In this document: piece after piece, positions 6,090 through 8,134 of the stretch
How positions within the stretch are numbered: the first letter of the stretch is position 1
Layout: the number at the start of each line of letters is the position of its first letter
Assembly: GCA_021793055.1 (NCBI GenBank)
Contig: JAJYTL010000139.1
Coordinates: 1 to 8,134, forward strand
Direction: 5' to 3'
Length of the DNA: 8,134 bases
Source: Pseudomonadota bacterium
GTDB lineage: Bacteria > Pseudomonadota > Alphaproteobacteria > Ferrovibrionales > Ferrovibrionaceae
Notes under the pieces: model-generated
What the model saw: only the letters and a program-made list of their open reading frames with translations
What the model was told of the DNA's origin: nothing
Database searches by the model: none
Made by a program: the position numbers and the translations under genes

Positions 6090-6503
6090 TCACGGCGCGA
6101 CGCCACCGAGGCGGCATATTCGCTGCCACGCCGCGTCGTCGACCGGCATCACCGAAAGCCGCGATTGGCGCACCAGCGCCAGATGGTTGAGCTTGGGGTC
6201 GTTCTTGATCTCGGCCAAGCCGACGGGCGTCGCCAGGGGCTTCACCGCCTTGACCAAGACCATGCCGAAACGGCCGCTCTCGTCGCTCGGATCGGGCCGG
6301 TACTCGCCCACCACCTCGACGATGCCTACGATCCGCTTCTCGTTCACCGAATGATAGAAGAAGCAGAAATCACCGCCGCGCATCGCCTTCAGGTTGTTGG
6401 CCGCCTGGTAGTTGCGGACGCCGTCCCAGTTCGAGGTCTTCGCTTTTACCTGATCGTCCCAGGACCAGGCCCCGGGTTCGGATTTGAGCAGCCAGTAAGC
6501 CAT
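6090..6503 (-). CDS. EVE domain-containing protein
   Basis: The 137-residue protein is one EVE domain (formerly DUF55, related to human THYN1), a PUA-like fold. Family members bind modified bases in DNA or RNA, but the bacterial housekeeping role is not settled. The start MAYWLLKSEPGAWSWDD and the following WDGVRNYQAANNLKAM and GDFCFFYHS are strongly characteristic, including the KSEP and GVRNYQA elements that line the ligand pocket. Later LVRQSRLSVMPV (about residues 110-121) is also typical. The length equals the minimal family length. A GAGAG 7 nt upstream supports the ATG at 6503. It follows gpsA after 54 nt and is 4 nt from the Rieske gene, so it may share a transcript with either. Confidence 0.93.
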   Translation of the reverse strand: MAYWLLKSEPGAWSWDDQVKAKTSNWDGVRNYQAANNLKAMRGGDFCFFYHSVNEKRIVGIVEVVGEYRPDPSDESGRFGMVLVKAVKPLATPVGLAEIKNDPKLNHLALVRQSRLSVMPVDDAAWQRICRLGGVAP

Positions 6504-6530
6504 TGCAAAGCTCTCAGGGATTGGAAACGA

Positions 6531-6549
6531 CGGGAGCGCCTGGCTCCCG
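6531..6549 (-). terminator. Hairpin just after gpsA
   Basis: Perfect 7-bp arms CGGGAGC (6531-6537) and GCTCCCG (6543-6549) enclose a 5-nt loop. On the minus strand the stem lies 8 nt after the gpsA stop and is followed by the short T-rich stretch TCGTTTCC. This is compatible with an intrinsic, probably leaky, terminator between gpsA and the EVE gene. Confidence 0.5.
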
Positions 6550-6557
6550 CTCGGGGC

Positions 6558-7568
6558 TCAAACGGGAGTTTCGCTTTTGAACGGGCGCGAGAGCAAGGCC
6601 TCGATGGTGGCGTCGATCGAGGCGCTATGATGAAGAATGGCGTTGACCGAGGCCGCGATCGGCATCTCGACTCCGAGACGTTCGGCGAGCCCGACCACGG
6701 CCGGCGCCGTGGTCGCGCCTTCCGCGACGGAGCGGCGGCCCGCGGTTGCGGCGTCGAGCGATTGGCCTTGCCCGAGTGCGATGCCGAGCGAGAAGTTGCG
6801 CGATTTCTGTCCGGTGCAAGTGAGCACCAGATCGCCGAGGCCGGAAAGGCCCATCAGGGTTTCGGCGTGGGCGCCTTTGGCGCGGCCGAGGCGGAGAATT
6901 TCGGCCAGGCCGCGGGTGATCAGTGCGGCGCGGGCGTTGTCGCCAAGCTCGCGGCCCTGCACGATGCCGCAAGCGATGGCGAGCACGTTCTTGACGGCGC
7001 CGCCAATCTCGGCGCCGATGGGGTCGTCCGAGAGATAGGGGCGGAAGGTGGGCCGGCCGAGGGCCTGGACCAGTTTCGCGCCGAGGGCGGAATCTTGCGC
7101 CGCCAGGGTCACGGCGGTGGGCAGGCCCTGCGCCACCTCGATGGCGAAGGTCGGACCGGACAGGACGGCGACGCGCGCCGCCGGAAGTTCCGCCGCGACG
7201 ATCTCGCTCATCAGCGCGCCGCTTTCCTGTTCGATGCCCTTGGCGCAGATCACGAGCGGAACGCCGGATGGGAGATGCGGCCCGAGACGGCGCGCCAGAT
7301 GGCGGAAATGCTGCGCCGGAACCACGAGAAGAAGGGCGTCGGCCGCTGCCGCCTCGGTGAGGTCGCCGGTGGCCCGCACCGCTGCGGGAAGGGTGACGCC
7401 CGGCAGGAACAGCGGATTGCGATGGTCCGCCTGGATTGCCTGAACGACCTCGGTCTCCCGCGCCCAGAGCAGGATATCGTGGTCAGCGCCGGCACCGGCA
7501 CCCGCGACCGCGCATGCGAGCGCGGTGCCCCAGGCGCCGCCGCCGATGATGCCGATCCGTTTGATCAT
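6558..7568 (-). CDS. gpsA: Glycerol-3-phosphate dehydrogenase [NAD(P)+], GpsA
   Basis: GpsA reduces dihydroxyacetone phosphate to sn-glycerol 3-phosphate in the cytosol, supplying the backbone for phospholipids. The 336-residue protein has the usual length and motifs: the Rossmann loop GIIGGGAWGTALA at about 6-18, NPLFLPGV (51-58), VPAQHFR (83-89), the CAKGIE motif with K110, LSGPTFAIEVA (136-146), catalytic K193 in GAVKNVLAIACGI, and LSGLGDLVLTCTGQKSRN (241-258) with D246. The start at 7568 was chosen because GAGGGG lies a few bases upstream and the Rossmann strand begins directly after it. The frame runs open to 7628, but the extra 20 residues are not family-like. A strong inverted repeat separates it from the upstream small gene, so it probably has its own promoter, which I could not identify. 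Confidence 0.97.
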   Translation of the reverse strand: MIKRIGIIGGGAWGTALACAVAGAGAGADHDILLWARETEVVQAIQADHRNPLFLPGVTLPAAVRATGDLTEAAAADALLLVVPAQHFRHLARRLGPHLPSGVPLVICAKGIEQESGALMSEIVAAELPAARVAVLSGPTFAIEVAQGLPTAVTLAAQDSALGAKLVQALGRPTFRPYLSDDPIGAEIGGAVKNVLAIACGIVQGRELGDNARAALITRGLAEILRLGRAKGAHAETLMGLSGLGDLVLTCTGQKSRNFSLGIALGQGQSLDAATAGRRSVAEGATTAPAVVGLAERLGVEMPIAASVNAILHHSASIDATIEALLSRPFKSETPV

Positions 7569-7627
7569 GCCGCCCCTCATGCCACAGGCCGATGGAGATC
7601 GCGAGCGGCTGTCATGGCAACCGGCCA

Positions 7628-7667
7628 CGCCCCCGGGACCGGCTACGCGGTTGGATTCCCGGGGGCG
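7628..7667 (-). terminator. 11-bp perfect inverted repeat after the small secreted-protein gene
   Basis: The arms CGCCCCCGGGA (7628-7638) and TCCCGGGGGCG (7657-7667) pair perfectly, with an 18-nt loop. On the minus strand it begins 14 nt after the stop of the small gene and ends about 60 nt before the gpsA start. The strength and position fit a transcription terminator, although no T run follows. Confidence 0.5.
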
Positions 7668-7681
7668 CTAGCCAAGCAGAT

Positions 7682-7957
7682 TTAGACCTTCGGGTGAAGC
7701 CCGACCTGCTGCATCGCCTTGGTTACCGTCTTGATGCCGGCGTTGTAGCGGCCGATCTGGCAGGATTCATTGGCCGCCGCCCAAAGGGTCCAGGCCGCGG
7801 AATGGCCCTTTGCGGGCGCTTCCTGCTTGAACTGCGACAAGAGGGACTTGCATTGGCCGGCTTGATGGCCGCTTGGCCCGCCGGCCGCCAGGGCGGTTGC
7901 GCCGGCAAGAAAGAGGCCGGCGCAGAGCGCGGCCGCGAAAGGAACCAACTTACGCAT
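7682..7957 (-). CDS. Small secreted protein of unknown function, two cysteines in the mature part
   Basis: I do not recognise this family. The 91-residue product begins MRKLVPFAAALCAGLFLAG, a clear Sec signal peptide with a basic start and hydrophobic core. A likely signal peptidase I site follows ALA at residue 24, leaving a mature protein of about 67 residues in the periplasm or outside. C12 is inside the signal core and is not a lipobox. The mature part has two cysteines, C36 and C66, which could form a disulfide, and a short Lys/Gln-rich helical-looking C-terminus (IKTVTKAMQQVGL). The ATG at 7957 has an excellent AAGGGAG 8 nt upstream; an upstream in-frame ATG at 7984 lacks this and would bury the signal peptide. 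The 177 nt upstream to the window edge show no gene or convincing promoter. Confidence 0.8.
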   Translation of the reverse strand: MRKLVPFAAALCAGLFLAGATALAAGGPSGHQAGQCKSLLSQFKQEAPAKGHSAAWTLWAAANESCQIGRYNAGIKTVTKAMQQVGLHPKV

Positions 7958-8134
7958 CGCTATTGCTCCCTTAATAAGGTCCACGAGAACCGTTTCTGGC
8001 AGCCGTCGCCGTCTGGGATCGCATCGATCGGGGGGCGTGGCAGCTCTGTCCGCGACGGTGATCGCTGCCCTCGGTCGCGGTTGATATTTTCCTTCTCCAA
8101 GCTTGCCGCAAGGCGGCTGGCGGATGAATTTTTC

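Noticed and set aside
6086..6106. GTG start at 6106 for the Rieske protein
   Set aside because: It would overlap the EVE gene by 17 nt and add seven non-conserved residues. The ATG at 6085 is simpler, though the GTG cannot be excluded.
5952..7685. Long plus-strand open frame (577 codons) opposite the EVE gene and gpsA
   Set aside because: It runs across two well-recognised minus-strand genes and their intergenic gap, and encodes Arg/Gly/Ala/His-rich sequence typical of antisense shadow frames.
8105..8133. Plus-strand terminator formed by the GCCGC-AAG-GCGGC hairpin and the T run at 8129-8133
   Set aside because: The T run starts 11 nt after a short 5-bp stem, too far for an intrinsic terminator, and no plus-strand gene ends nearby.

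Overview
This is a GC-rich window that looks like the chromosome of an alphaproteobacterium, possibly in or near the Rhodospirillales. That placement is inference from base composition, codon use and protein flavour; there is no rRNA to settle it. All complete genes lie on the minus strand. The only plus-strand coding sequence supported is the last 28 codons of a Gly/His-rich protein entering from the left edge, convergent with motB.

Layout, left to right (the minus-strand genes are transcribed right to left). Positions 2-88 hold the plus-strand gene tail, followed by a hairpin carrying a run of 12 G. Positions 181-2021 hold the flagellar stator pair motA-motB. Positions 2221-2298 hold tRNA-His(GTG) with its own promoter upstream, reading toward motA. 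Positions 2509-3942 encode a succinate-semialdehyde-type aldehyde dehydrogenase. Positions 4094-4438 hold a decayed remnant of a fumarylacetoacetase gene. Positions 4451-5626 encode a mandelate racemase-like enolase-superfamily enzyme. Positions 5726-6085 encode a small Rieske [2Fe-2S] protein, 6090-6503 an EVE-domain protein, and 6558-7568 GpsA (sn-glycerol-3-phosphate dehydrogenase). Positions 7682-7957 encode a small secreted protein of unknown function with two cysteines in its mature part.

Functional groups: MotA and MotB form the proton-driven stator of the flagellar motor. The enolase-superfamily enzyme, the fumarylacetoacetase remnant and the aldehyde dehydrogenase read as a small acid-catabolism cluster whose middle gene has been lost. 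gpsA, the EVE gene and the Rieske gene are codirectional and closely spaced (54 and 4 nt gaps), with a possible terminator between gpsA and the EVE gene.

I see no CRISPR array, insertion sequence, phage gene or obvious new defence system. The most notable item is the fumarylacetoacetase pseudogene: its diagnostic C-terminal motifs survive in two different frames, with no start codon and an internal deletion.
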